From: Tepidimonas aquatica
Lineage (GTDB): Bacteria; Pseudomonadota; Gammaproteobacteria; Burkholderiales; Burkholderiaceae_C
DNA length: 64,000 nucleotides
Assembly (NCBI RefSeq): GCF_007556585.1
Contig: NZ_VJNA01000012.1
Span: forward strand, 1 to 64,000
Direction of reading: 5' to 3'
The notes beneath the pieces were generated by a model that saw only the letters and a program-made list of their open reading frames with translations, did no database searches and was not told the origin of the DNA. Both the position numbers and the translations under genes were made by a program. Of the stretch, positions 50,922 through 59,143 are shown piece by piece; the stretch's first letter is position 1; every line of letters begins with the position of its first letter.

Positions 50922-52163
50922 TCAGGCGTACACGTCGAGCGCACCGCGTGGCGCCGCCGGTCGGGGCCCCTGCGCATGCGCGACGACCACGGCGGAGGCC
51001 GCGGCGGCCCCAAGGCGGGCGCCGCGCGGCGTGCTCGCGGTCGCTTCGCCTTGCCCTTGCCCTTGCCCTTGGCGGGCGCCAACGTCCAGCTGTCCCAGCG
51101 TCAACCCTGCGCGTGCCAACGCATCGGCCAGCACCTGCGGGGCCTGGGCCTGGATCAGTTGCCGCGTGTTGGCGTCATCGCTGCGAAACGTCAGGTGCGC
51201 CAGCCCCGCGTCCAGCTGCACGTCCACCGCCAGTGGGGTGTCCCATGTTTCGTCATCAAAGGTCAGGCTGGCGCGCTGCTTGTCGCCGATAGACCACAGG
51301 GCCAGCTCGGCACCCAGGGCGTCGGCGGTTTGCTGCAGGGCGGCCTCCAGCCGCTGGCCAAAGGTGACCTCGACGCCCGGGTGGCTGCCGACAGCCCCGC
51401 TGCCAGGCCCGTGGGGTGCGCCGGGCGACGCGGCGTGCCCGGGCAGGGCGTGGTCGCCGGTGCGAGGCTGACTGCCCTCTGCCGACGGCGTGGGGGTGGC
51501 GGCGCCCGCCGTCGCGGTCTCGCCCGCCGCGGGACCGACCGGGCTTGGGGTGCCGTCACCGACCAGCGTACGCAAACCATGCGCCACGCCGGCGTGGCCG
51601 GCCGCCTCGCGCAAGGCGGTCAGCGCGGTGTCCGACCGTGCGGCACCCGCGTCGGGCGCGGGGCCCTGGCCGGCGCCCGCGCGCGGGGCGGCTTTGGCGC
51701 GTGCACGGCCCGGCGGCCCCCCGGCGACCCCGGCCGGTGCGTCGCCGGGCGACGCCTGGCCAGGCTCGGTGCCGTGGCGCCGCTGCACCGCAGCCGCTTG
51801 CGGTGTTGGCCGTTCCTCGATGCCCGGCCCGTTGACGATGGGCGCGTTGGCGCCTGCCTGGGCAAACGCTGGCGTCCCGGGCAGCTGGGGCCACGTACCC
51901 CACAGGGCCGCGATCGCGTCGCCCGGCGGGACCTTGGGGTCATCCGCAAGCGCGTCCTGATCCGGCTGGGCGGCGCTGTTCGCCAGGGTGTCCGGGCCCG
52001 GCGCGCTGGTGGGGTCCATGTCAGCCTGGGCATCGTCGGGCGCCGCCCGCAGGTCGGCCAGCAACTGGGCGAACAGGTCCGCAGGCGCGGCGGGGTCAGC
52101 CTTGCCGTGCGCCGCGGGGCGGGCTGCCGCGGGCGTCGCGGGGGTGGGGGCGGTGGTGGTCAT
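50922..52163 (-). CDS. fliK: Flagellar hook-length control protein FliK
   Basis: FliK measures hook length and switches export specificity. The 413 residues have a long Ala/Pro/Gly-rich disordered first part (about 1-270) and a folded C-terminal domain with VEVTFGQRLEAALQQTADAL and LDAGLAHLTFRSDDANTRQL, the Flg_hook pattern. A four-copy CCTTGC tandem repeat (near 51049-51072) encodes a GQGQGQG run. The start ATG 52161-52163 is preceded by a weak Shine-Dalgarno. About 190 bases separate its end from fliL, giving room for a separate promoter. Confidence 0.85.
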   Translation of the reverse strand: MTTTAPTPATPAAARPAAHGKADPAAPADLFAQLLADLRAAPDDAQADMDPTSAPGPDTLANSAAQPDQDALADDPKVPPGDAIAALWGTWPQLPGTPAFAQAGANAPIVNGPGIEERPTPQAAAVQRRHGTEPGQASPGDAPAGVAGGPPGRARAKAAPRAGAGQGPAPDAGAARSDTALTALREAAGHAGVAHGLRTLVGDGTPSPVGPAAGETATAGAATPTPSAEGSQPRTGDHALPGHAASPGAPHGPGSGAVGSHPGVEVTFGQRLEAALQQTADALGAELALWSIGDKQRASLTFDDETWDTPLAVDVQLDAGLAHLTFRSDDANTRQLIQAQAPQVLADALARAGLTLGQLDVGARQGQGQGQGEATASTPRGARLGAAAASAVVVAHAQGPRPAAPRGALDVYA

Positions 52164-52179
52164 GGTGTGTCCTCGCGCG

Positions 52180-52632
52180 TCAGGGGTGGGGGGCATGGCG
52201 GCGGCGATGTTGTTGCAGTGCCATGTCGTCGTTGAACTTTTGTTCTTGCCGTAGCAGGTGCTGCTGCCACTGCTGGGCGCGGCGTTGCTGCAGTCGGCGC
52301 AGCGTGGCCAGGGCGCGCTCGGCTTGGTGCCACTGGGCCTCGCAGTGCGCGATGCGGCGCTCCAGGTGCTGCAGCACGTCGGTTTGCACGTGGCTGGCGT
52401 GCTGCAGCCGCTCCATGAAGTGGCGCTGCGTGGCCAGCAGCGTGGGGCTAACGCCCGCGCGGGCACGCTCGGTCCAGCGCTGCTCGGCCTCGCGCGCGTA
52501 GCCCTGCAGCGCGGCCAGTTGTTGTTCGGCCAACGCACGCTCGCAGCGGGCTTGCGCCAGCGCGGTCAGCGCTTCGTCGCGTTGGCGTTCGCGCAGCTGC
52601 ACCAAGACGCTGAGGTCGGCGGGCTTTTTCAT
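52180..52632 (-). CDS. fliJ: Flagellar export chaperone FliJ
   Basis: A 150-residue, almost entirely coiled-coil protein ([59 protein letters not shown]). FliJ acts as the central stalk in the FliI ATPase ring and escorts chaperones. Its start ATG overlaps the fliI stop by 4 bases, and 16 bases separate its end from fliK. Confidence 0.9.
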   Translation of the reverse strand: MKKPADLSVLVQLRERQRDEALTALAQARCERALAEQQLAALQGYAREAEQRWTERARAGVSPTLLATQRHFMERLQHASHVQTDVLQHLERRIAHCEAQWHQAERALATLRRLQQRRAQQWQQHLLRQEQKFNDDMALQQHRRRHAPHP

Positions 52633-54086
52633 GCGCGTCCTCCGCGGGCGGTGGCCGCCAGCACCTGTTGCAGGCGCTGCACGCTGGCCTCCAGCGTGGC
52701 CCCTTCACGCATGTCCTGCTGCAGCAGCTCCACCATGCTCGGGTGCAGCTGGATGGCCAAGTCGGTGTCGGGGTCGCTGCCGGGCACGTAGGCGCCCAAC
52801 TGGATCAGGTCGCGGCTTTTTTGGTAGCGCGACCACAGTTGCCGGAAGCGCCGCGCCAGCGCCCAGTGCTCGGGCGTGACGACGTTGTGCATGACGCGCG
52901 ACGCCGAGGCTTCGATGTCGATCGCGGGGTACTGGCCGGCCTCGGCCAGCGCGCGCGACAGCACGATGTGGCCGTCCAGGATCGCGCGCGCCGCGTCGGC
53001 GATCGGGTCTTGCTGGTCGTCGCCCTCGGACAGCACGGTGTAAAACGCTGTGATCGAGCCGCCGCCCTCGGGCCCGTTGCCAGAGCGCTCGACCAGCTGC
53101 GGCAGGCGTGCAAAGGCGCTTGGGGGATAGCCTTTGGTGGCCGGCGGCTCACCGACGGCCAGGGCGATTTCGCGCTGTGCCATCGCGTAGCGGGTCAGCG
53201 AATCCATCAACAGCAGCACGTGGCGGCCCTGGTCACGGAAGTGCTCGGCGATCGCGGTGGCGTAGTGCGCGCCTTGCAGCCGTACCAGCGGTGGCGCGTC
53301 GGCCGGCGCGGCCACGACCACGGCGCGCTGCCGGTCACGCGCGGCCAGGATGTCTTCGATGAACTCCTTGACCTCGCGGCCGCGCTCGCCGATGAGGCCG
53401 ACGACAATCACCTCGGCCTCGGTGAAGCGCGCCATCATGCCCAGCAGCACGCTTTTGCCGACGCCGGAGCCCGCGAACAGCCCCAGCCGCTGCCCGCGGC
53501 CTACGGTCAGCAGCGCGTTGATGGCGCGTACCCCCGTGTCCAGCGGCTGGCGGATGGGTGCACGCTGCATCGCGTTGATGGGCGGGCGCTCCATCGGCTC
53601 GGCGTGCACGGCGTCCAGCGGTCCGGCGCCGTCCAACGGCGTGCCGTAGGCGTCCACCACGCGGCCCAGCAACCCCGGCCCCAGCGGCAGGCGCAGCACG
53701 CCGCGTTCATCGGCCGGGGTGGCCAGGGCGCTGGCCTCCGCTCCCCAGCGTAGCCGCGGCCGAAACGGCGGCAGCGGCCGCACGATGGCGCCGGGCGCCA
53801 GCCCCGTGGTGGCGCTGGCGGGCATCAAAAACGCGCGGTCGCCGGCAAAGCCGACGACTTCAGCCAACACCGGCTCGCCCGGGCTCGGGGCCAGGGGGTC
53901 GCTGGCGGCGGTGATCGCGCACTGGCTGCCCACCGGTACGTGGATGCCACGCGCCTCCAGCACCAGGCCAGCCATGCGCGTCAGGCGCCCGCCGCCATCC
54001 AGCGGCTGTGGCCGCTGCGCCAGCGTGCGCGCCGCCTGCACAAAGGCATGCCAGCGGGATGCGGGGTCAGGGGTCTGCGCGCTCAT
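52629..54086 (-). CDS. fliI: Flagellum-specific ATP synthase FliI
   Basis: The ATPase of the flagellar export apparatus, 485 residues. Walker A is FAGSGVGKS (about 200), with [20 protein letters not shown] after it, Walker [18 protein letters not shown] and the [18 protein letters not shown] segment, all shared with F-type beta subunits. The start is ATG 54084-54086; 83 further codons are open upstream but overlap fliH. Confidence 0.96.
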   Translation of the reverse strand: MSAQTPDPASRWHAFVQAARTLAQRPQPLDGGGRLTRMAGLVLEARGIHVPVGSQCAITAASDPLAPSPGEPVLAEVVGFAGDRAFLMPASATTGLAPGAIVRPLPPFRPRLRWGAEASALATPADERGVLRLPLGPGLLGRVVDAYGTPLDGAGPLDAVHAEPMERPPINAMQRAPIRQPLDTGVRAINALLTVGRGQRLGLFAGSGVGKSVLLGMMARFTEAEVIVVGLIGERGREVKEFIEDILAARDRQRAVVVAAPADAPPLVRLQGAHYATAIAEHFRDQGRHVLLLMDSLTRYAMAQREIALAVGEPPATKGYPPSAFARLPQLVERSGNGPEGGGSITAFYTVLSEGDDQQDPIADAARAILDGHIVLSRALAEAGQYPAIDIEASASRVMHNVVTPEHWALARRFRQLWSRYQKSRDLIQLGAYVPGSDPDTDLAIQLHPSMVELLQQDMREGATLEASVQRLQQVLAATARGGRA

Positions 54087-54807
54087 TGCCCGTCTCCGCA
54101 GTGGGGGCATCCCACGGTTCGTCGTCCCGGCCCAGCGCGGCCAGCGCCCGTGCCCAGCGCCGCGGTAGCGTGGCGTCCACCACCCCCGCCGCCGATTCCA
54201 GCACGCAGCCGCCGGGCTGCACGCGCGCGTCGGCCACCGCCTGCACGCGCCGGCCCGCCAGCAGCTCGCCCAGGGTAGGCTGCAACGCCTCCAGGTCGCT
54301 CGGGTGCAGCCGCAGTGTGGCGGGCTGCGCATCATCGGTCAGCTGTTGCAGCGCCTCGAGCACCACCGCCCGCAACGGGGCCAGCGGCTGGGTCAGCTCG
54401 CGGCGCACCACCTGGCGCGCGATGTCGCACGCCAGCGCCAGCACCTGCTCGGCCAGCCGCGTGCGCAGCGCTTCGAACTCGTCTTGCAGGCTGGCCACCA
54501 GCGCGTCGACGCGGCGCGCGTGTTCGGCGGCCTGGGCTCGCAGCTCGGCCATCAGGGCGTCGCGGGTTTGTTGGGCGCCGGCCTGGCGGCCTTGTTCGTA
54601 GCCCTCGGTGTAGCCGCGCGCATGGGCTTGCCGCAGTTGCTCTTCGGTGGCGGCCAACGCGGCGCGCTGGCGCGCCTCGGCCTCGGCACGCTGGGCGGCC
54701 AGGGTGGCTTCGTCCACCGGCGCGAAGGTCCAGCTTTGCACCTGCTGGACCTCCTCGCGCGGGATGAAGCGCTGGTACGGGTGCGCGCCGCGGTTAGACG
54801 AAGGCAT
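54067..54807 (-). CDS. fliH: Flagellar assembly protein FliH
   Basis: FliH holds FliI at the C-ring and restrains its ATPase activity. The 246 residues have an N-terminal FliN-binding Trp peptide ([17 protein letters not shown]), an Ala/Glu/Gln coiled coil with [13 protein letters not shown] GxxxG pattern (about 75-90), and a C-terminal domain with [15 protein letters not shown]. The start ATG 54805-54807 is preceded by GGAGGT and overlaps the fliG end by 14 bases. Confidence 0.93.
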   Translation of the reverse strand: MPSSNRGAHPYQRFIPREEVQQVQSWTFAPVDEATLAAQRAEAEARQRAALAATEEQLRQAHARGYTEGYEQGRQAGAQQTRDALMAELRAQAAEHARRVDALVASLQDEFEALRTRLAEQVLALACDIARQVVRRELTQPLAPLRAVVLEALQQLTDDAQPATLRLHPSDLEALQPTLGELLAGRRVQAVADARVQPGGCVLESAAGVVDATLPRRWARALAALGRDDEPWDAPTAETGNERADP

Positions 54808-55795
54808 CGTCGCCACCTCCACCCAGCACGATCTGGCCTTCGTCGGCCAGTCGGCGCACGATCTTGAGGATTTCCTTTTGCTGCGCCTCCACCTCCGACA
54901 GCCGCACCGGCCCGCGCGACTCCAGATCTTCCTTGAGCGCCTCGGCGGCGCGGCTGGACATGTTGGACAGGATTTTTTCGCGCAGCTCCTGCGAGGCGCC
55001 CTTGAGCGCCACCACCAGCTGGTCCGACGACACCTCCTTGAGCACCATCTGCAGCGACTTGTTGTCGAGCTTGAGCAGGTCCTCGAAGGTGAACATCTTG
55101 TCCATGATCTTTTGCGCCAGGTCCGGGTCCTGCTCGCGGATGGCTTCGATGACGCTGGCCTCGAGGCTCGCCCCCAACAGGTTGATGATTTCGGCCGCCG
55201 TCTTAACCCCCCCCAGCGAGCTTTTGCGGATCTTGTCGCCGCCGGCCAGCACCTGGTACAGCGCTTCGTTGAGGTCTTTCAGCGCCACCGGCTGGATACC
55301 TTCCAGCGTGGCGATGCGCAGCATCACCTCGTTGCGCGTGCGCTCGGTGAAATGCTTGAGGATGTTGGCCGCGTGGTCCTGGTCCAGGTGCACCAGAATC
55401 GCCGCCAGGATTTGCGGGTGCTCGTTGCGCAGCAGCTCGGCCACCGACAGCGGGTCCATCCACTTCAGGCTTTCGATGCCCGACACGTCGCCGCCTTGCA
55501 AGATGCGGTCGATCAGCAGCGACGCTTTGTCTTCGCCCAGCGCACGTTTGAGCACCGAGCGCACGTAGTTGTCGGTGTCCGACACCAGCAGGCTTTGCGA
55601 CTGCGCCTCGCGCACGAAGCGCTCGATGACGGTGTTGACCTTTTCTTTCGGCACGGCGCGCATGCGCGCGATCGCCTCGCCCAGGCGCTGCACCTCCTTG
55701 GGCGAGAAATGCTTGAACACCTCGGCCGCCTCTTCCTCGCCAAGCGACATCAGGAAGATGGCGGCGTCCTGCAGTCCGTCGTCGCTGTCAGCCAT
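54794..55795 (-). CDS. fliG: Flagellar motor switch protein FliG
   Basis: The 333 residues are a complete FliG: N-terminal FliF-binding part (AIFLMSLGEEEAAEVFKHFS), a middle domain with the EHPQ motif (RNEHPQILAAILVHLD), and the C-terminal torque helix with charged residues (DDLLKLDNKSLQMVLKEV and GPVRLSEVEAQQKEILKIVR). It transmits torque from the stator. It follows fliF by 29 bases. Confidence 0.97.
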   Translation of the reverse strand: MADSDDGLQDAAIFLMSLGEEEAAEVFKHFSPKEVQRLGEAIARMRAVPKEKVNTVIERFVREAQSQSLLVSDTDNYVRSVLKRALGEDKASLLIDRILQGGDVSGIESLKWMDPLSVAELLRNEHPQILAAILVHLDQDHAANILKHFTERTRNEVMLRIATLEGIQPVALKDLNEALYQVLAGGDKIRKSSLGGVKTAAEIINLLGASLEASVIEAIREQDPDLAQKIMDKMFTFEDLLKLDNKSLQMVLKEVSSDQLVVALKGASQELREKILSNMSSRAAEALKEDLESRGPVRLSEVEAQQKEILKIVRRLADEGQIVLGGGGDDAFV

Positions 55796-55824
55796 CGGAG
55801 CTCATCCGTTGCCTGTGGGCCGCA

Positions 55825-57573
55825 TCACGCGGGCACCCCTTCGCCACTGATCCAGCCCTTGATGATATTGGCCACCGCCACCGGGTTTTCCTTGGCCAGA
55901 CGGCGTGCGTCTTCCAGGTGGCGCTCCTCGGGGGTGGGTTCATTGTGCACCGGTTGCGGCAGGCCGGGGCGCTCCACCTCCTCGGCCACCAGTGCCTCCA
56001 GCTGGCTGCCTGGCGCGGGCAGGGCGCCAGCCTGGCCAGGTGCGGCCCCGGCCTCGGGCGCGGGCGGCGGCTGCATCATCTTCAGCGTCGGGCGTACCAT
56101 CAGCAGCCACGCCAGCAGACCGGCCAGCACCAGCCCCAGCGGCGCACCCAGGCTGCGCGCGGTGTCCAACACGTCGGGGTTGCGGTACCAGGGCAGCTCC
56201 ACCGGCTCCACCTTGGGTTGGTTGAACGGCGCGTTGACCACGTTGACCGAGTCACCGCGCTCGCCATTGAAGCCGATCGCTTCGCGCACCAAAGCCTGGA
56301 TTTGCTGCAGCTGTTCCGGCGGCAGCGGGGCGGTGCTGGTGTTGCCTTTTTTGTCGGTGACCTGGGTGTGGTTGATGACCACCGCGGCGCTCAGGCGCCG
56401 CACGGTGCCGCTGGCGTTGCGCGTGACCGACACGGTCTTGTCGACTTCGTAGTTGACCACCTGCTCGCGGCGGCTGCGTGCGTCGGCGCCGGCGGCACCC
56501 TGGCCCACCACCCCGACCGGGGCGCCGGGGCCGTTGATCGGTGCGGCGGTGGCCCCCGGCGCCACGTTGGTGGCCGCACCCGGCACACCGGCGGGTTGCG
56601 TGGGGGTGCCCGCGCTTTCTTCGATGGTTTGCGAGCTGCGCACCGCCGCCGGCTCGTTGCCCTGGTTGGGGCGGTGCTGCTCGGTGGTCGATTCGGTCAG
56701 CGAAAAGTCCACATCGGCCGTGACGGTGGCACGCACGTTGTCGCGCCCGACCACGGGCTCGAGCAGATCCAGAATGCGTTGCTGGTAGGTGCGCTCCAGC
56801 GTGCGCACGTACTCCAACTGACGCGAGTCGATGCCGCCGTCACCCTCCGGCCGCTGCGACAGCAGCGTGCCGTTTTGGTCGATGACGCTGACGGCCTTGG
56901 GGTCGAGCTCCGGCACCGAGCTGGCCACCAAGTGCACGATGCCGGCCACCTGCGTGCGGTCCAGACTGCGGCCCGGGTGCAGCGTCACCACCACGCTGGC
57001 CGATGGCTTTTGCTGCTCGCGGAAAAACCCGTTTTGGTTGGGCAGCGCCAGGTGCACGCGCGCATCCGCCACCGACTGCAGCGACAGGATCGTGCGGGTC
57101 AGCTCGCCCTCCAGGCTACGCTGGAAGTTGACGCGCTCCTGAAACTGCGTCATGCCGAGCTTGGTCTGGTCCATCAGCTCAAAGCCCGCCACCGTACCCT
57201 TGGGCAGCCCCAGGCTGGCCAGCTTCATGCGCACGTCGTTGACGCGGTCGGCTGGCACCAGGATCGCGTTGCCCCCGTCGGCGTGCTTGTACGGCACGTT
57301 CATCTGCGACAGCTGCGCCAGGATCGCGCCGCCGTCCTTGTCCGACAGGTTGGCGTACAGCACGCGGTAGTCGGGCCGGTTCAACATATAAAACGCCGCC
57401 GCCAGCAGCGCCACGGCCGCCAGCGCGCCGGCCACCAGCAGGGCCTTGCGTTGGGTCGGCAAGCGCTGCCAGCCAGCCACCAGCGGCGTCGGCGCGGCGG
57501 CGGGGGGCAGCTCGGCGGCGTCCAGTTCGGTGCCAGTGCTCAGGGCAGGGGTGGTCGTAGCCATGGGCGCCAT
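55825..57573 (-). CDS. fliF: Flagellar MS-ring protein FliF
   Basis: The MS-ring protein has 582 residues. The N-terminal membrane segment (ALLVAGALAAVALLAAAFYML) is about residues 45-65, followed by ring-building motifs (VLYANLSDKDGGAILAQL, RVNFQRSLEGELTRTI), a long disordered Gly/Pro/Ala insert (about 330-380), and a second membrane segment (LGLVLAGLLAWLLMV) before the C-terminal FliG-binding tail. Two starts are possible (57573, 57564). It is divergent from fliE across a 133-base regulatory gap. Confidence 0.95.
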   Translation of the reverse strand: MAPMATTTPALSTGTELDAAELPPAAAPTPLVAGWQRLPTQRKALLVAGALAAVALLAAAFYMLNRPDYRVLYANLSDKDGGAILAQLSQMNVPYKHADGGNAILVPADRVNDVRMKLASLGLPKGTVAGFELMDQTKLGMTQFQERVNFQRSLEGELTRTILSLQSVADARVHLALPNQNGFFREQQKPSASVVVTLHPGRSLDRTQVAGIVHLVASSVPELDPKAVSVIDQNGTLLSQRPEGDGGIDSRQLEYVRTLERTYQQRILDLLEPVVGRDNVRATVTADVDFSLTESTTEQHRPNQGNEPAAVRSSQTIEESAGTPTQPAGVPGAATNVAPGATAAPINGPGAPVGVVGQGAAGADARSRREQVVNYEVDKTVSVTRNASGTVRRLSAAVVINHTQVTDKKGNTSTAPLPPEQLQQIQALVREAIGFNGERGDSVNVVNAPFNQPKVEPVELPWYRNPDVLDTARSLGAPLGLVLAGLLAWLLMVRPTLKMMQPPPAPEAGAAPGQAGALPAPGSQLEALVAEEVERPGLPQPVHNEPTPEERHLEDARRLAKENPVAVANIIKGWISGEGVPA

Positions 57574-57599
57574 TATTCGCCCACCGCGCCGCGCGGCTA

Positions 57600-57651
57600 A
57601 AGCGCAAACAGACCGGCGGCGCAGGCGCTGTTTGCGCTTATGCGCCGCCGG
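57600..57651 (+). promoter_or_regulatory. Two interleaved perfect inverted repeats in the fliF-fliE gap
   Basis: Arm A AAGCGCAAACAG (57600-57611) pairs with CTGTTTGCGCTT (57628-57639), 12 bp, 16 apart. Arm B CCGGCGGCGCA (57613-57623) pairs with TGCGCCGCCGG (57641-57651), 11 bp, 17 apart. The order is A-B-A'-B'. In enterobacteria this same gap contains FlhDC boxes, which are spaced inverted repeats, so A/A' may be the binding site of the master regulator here. The identity of the regulator is inference. Confidence 0.6.
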
Positions 57652-57706
57652 GGCCTGCCGTTACGATGCCCCCAAGCGTTGTCACGCCCCACCAGGAGAA
57701 CTGCCC

Positions 57707-58090
57707 ATGGACCTGCGACTGCTGCCTTTGGCCGGTGCTGCCCTGAGCCCCGCCCAAGCCGCCGCACTGCGCGCGGCCCAAAAGGCACTGGCGGCCAAAG
57801 CCGCCGCCGGGGCGACGCCGGTGGCCAACCCCGCTTCCCCCAACCCGACGGTGCGCGCCACCACTCAGGCGGGCTTTGGCGACGCGCTGCGCAACGCCCT
57901 GCGCGAGGTCAGCGCCGCGCAGCAACACGCCTCCGAGCTGCAAAACCGCGTGCAGATGGGCGACCGCAGCGCCAGCCTGGAGCAAACCATGGTGGCGATG
58001 CAAAAAGCCCAAATCGGCTTTCAGGCCGCGCTGCACGTGCGCAACCGCATGATGCAGGCGTACACCGACGTGATGAACATGCAGGTGTGA
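57707..58090 (+). CDS. fliE: Flagellar hook-basal body protein FliE
   Basis: FliE joins the MS ring to the rod. The 127 residues start MDLRLLPLAGAALSPAQAAAL at ATG 57707 after AGGAGA; the second half contains GFGDALRNALREVSAAQQHA and LEQTMVAMQKAQIGFQAALHVRN, the FliE signature of helices ending YTDVMNMQV. It is the only flagellar gene on the plus strand here, divergent from fliF and convergent with fliT. Confidence 0.95.
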   Translation: MDLRLLPLAGAALSPAQAAALRAAQKALAAKAAAGATPVANPASPNPTVRATTQAGFGDALRNALREVSAAQQHASELQNRVQMGDRSASLEQTMVAMQKAQIGFQAALHVRNRMMQAYTDVMNMQV

Positions 58091-58128
58091 GCGCCGCGCC
58101 CACGCCAGGGGCCGGCCAGCGCGGGCGG

Positions 58129-58455
58129 TCAGTGCAGCGACAGCGAGCGGCTGCCGGGCGGGGTATTTTCCCAGGCGTCCAGCCACGGCTCGGCCAGCGC
58201 GCGGATCTGCGCGTCGTGGCGCAGAATCGCCAGCATCACGCGGTGCTTCTCGGCGCGCTGCTGCGGCGTCAGCTCGGCCTCGTTGGCCTGCGCACGCAGC
58301 TGTTCGATCAGCACCGCGCAGGCGCCTTCCAGCTCCGCCACGCGGTCCCAGTCGTCGGTCTCGGCTGCCTGCAGCATGCGCGCGCTCAGCTCCTCCAACG
58401 CACGGTAGCACTGCAGCAGATCCAGTTGGGGCTTGTCCATGATGGCCTCGCTCAT
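58129..58455 (-). CDS. fliT: Flagellar export chaperone FliT
   Basis: FliT is the chaperone of the filament cap protein FliD and in enterobacteria also an anti-FlhDC factor. The 108 residues are all helical: LLQCYRALEELSARMLQAAE, DWDRVAELEGACAVLIEQLR, and a C-terminal helix with DAQIRALAEPWLDAW. It begins 18 bases after fliS. A start at ATG 58440 is possible. Confidence 0.85.
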   Translation of the reverse strand: MSEAIMDKPQLDLLQCYRALEELSARMLQAAETDDWDRVAELEGACAVLIEQLRAQANEAELTPQQRAEKHRVMLAILRHDAQIRALAEPWLDAWENTPPGSRSLSLH

Positions 58456-58473
58456 CGGCGGTGGGGGCGGCGC

Positions 58474-58866
58474 TTACTGCGGGCGGATTTGGTTCCAGGC
58501 GTCGGCCACCGGCGCGATCAGCCGTCGCACTTCCTCGACACGCTCGCCGTCGTTGTGCAGGTTGGCTTCGGTCAGGCGCCGGGCGCAATATTCGTAGAGC
58601 ACATCGAGCCGCTCGGTCAGCTCGCCGCCCTTGGGATCGAGCGCGGCCCGCAGGCCCTCTTCCAGCAGCTGCACCGCCTTGCTGAGCGCTGCGGCCTTGG
58701 CCGGCACATCCCCGCGCTGCAGCGCCCCCAGGGCGTTGAGCAGCGCCTGATCCAGCGCCTCGAAAATCATCGCCACCAGCTCGTGCGGGCTGGCGGCGGC
58801 CACGCGGCTGGCCGCGGCCTGGCGGGTGTAGGCATTGACCGATCGGACGGCAGGGGAGGTATACAT
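58474..58866 (-). CDS. fliS: Flagellin export chaperone FliS
   Basis: FliS keeps flagellin unfolded for export. The 130 residues begin MYTSPAVRSVNAYTRQAAAS and have the family segment ASPHELVAMIFEALDQALLN and a C-terminal part with LYEYCARRLTEANLHND. GGAGTGA precedes ATG 58864-58866; 16 more codons upstream are open but have no family character. Confidence 0.94.
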   Translation of the reverse strand: MYTSPAVRSVNAYTRQAAASRVAAASPHELVAMIFEALDQALLNALGALQRGDVPAKAAALSKAVQLLEEGLRAALDPKGGELTERLDVLYEYCARRLTEANLHNDGERVEEVRRLIAPVADAWNQIRPQ

Positions 58867-59059
58867 CGTCTCACTCCGTGGCGAAGAAGAATCTTTGCCT
58901 GCTTTATCGGTCATGGGCGGCGGATCCTGAGGGCTGGGCAGAAAGAGTGGCCGCTAAAAAAGGCCGGATTGGCCGCTCTATTCTAGGCCCGCGGTGTCCG
59001 GGCGGTGCGCCTGGCCGTGGCCTGATCGAGTCCCGCGCCCGCGATCGCGACAAAGCCAA

Positions 59060-59093
59060 GCAGGGTGCCCACCGCGGGCGGTGGGCACCCTGC
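59060..59093 (-). terminator. Terminator after the second flagellin gene
   Basis: A perfect 14-bp stem (59060-59073 with 59080-59093) and 6-base loop lie 50 bases beyond the flagellin stop on the minus strand, followed by TTGGCTTTGT. It separates the flagellin unit from fliS-fliT. Confidence 0.8.
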
Positions 59094-59143
59094 CGGGTAC
59101 CGGGTGGCGGCGAGGCCGCCAGCCGCGTGGCCAGCGCCTGGCT

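Noticed and set aside
57600-57651. Full RNA pseudoknot or riboswitch in the fliE leader
   Set aside because: The one-base link between arms A and B cannot span an 11-bp stem, and no known riboswitch pattern is present; a DNA operator is the simpler reading.
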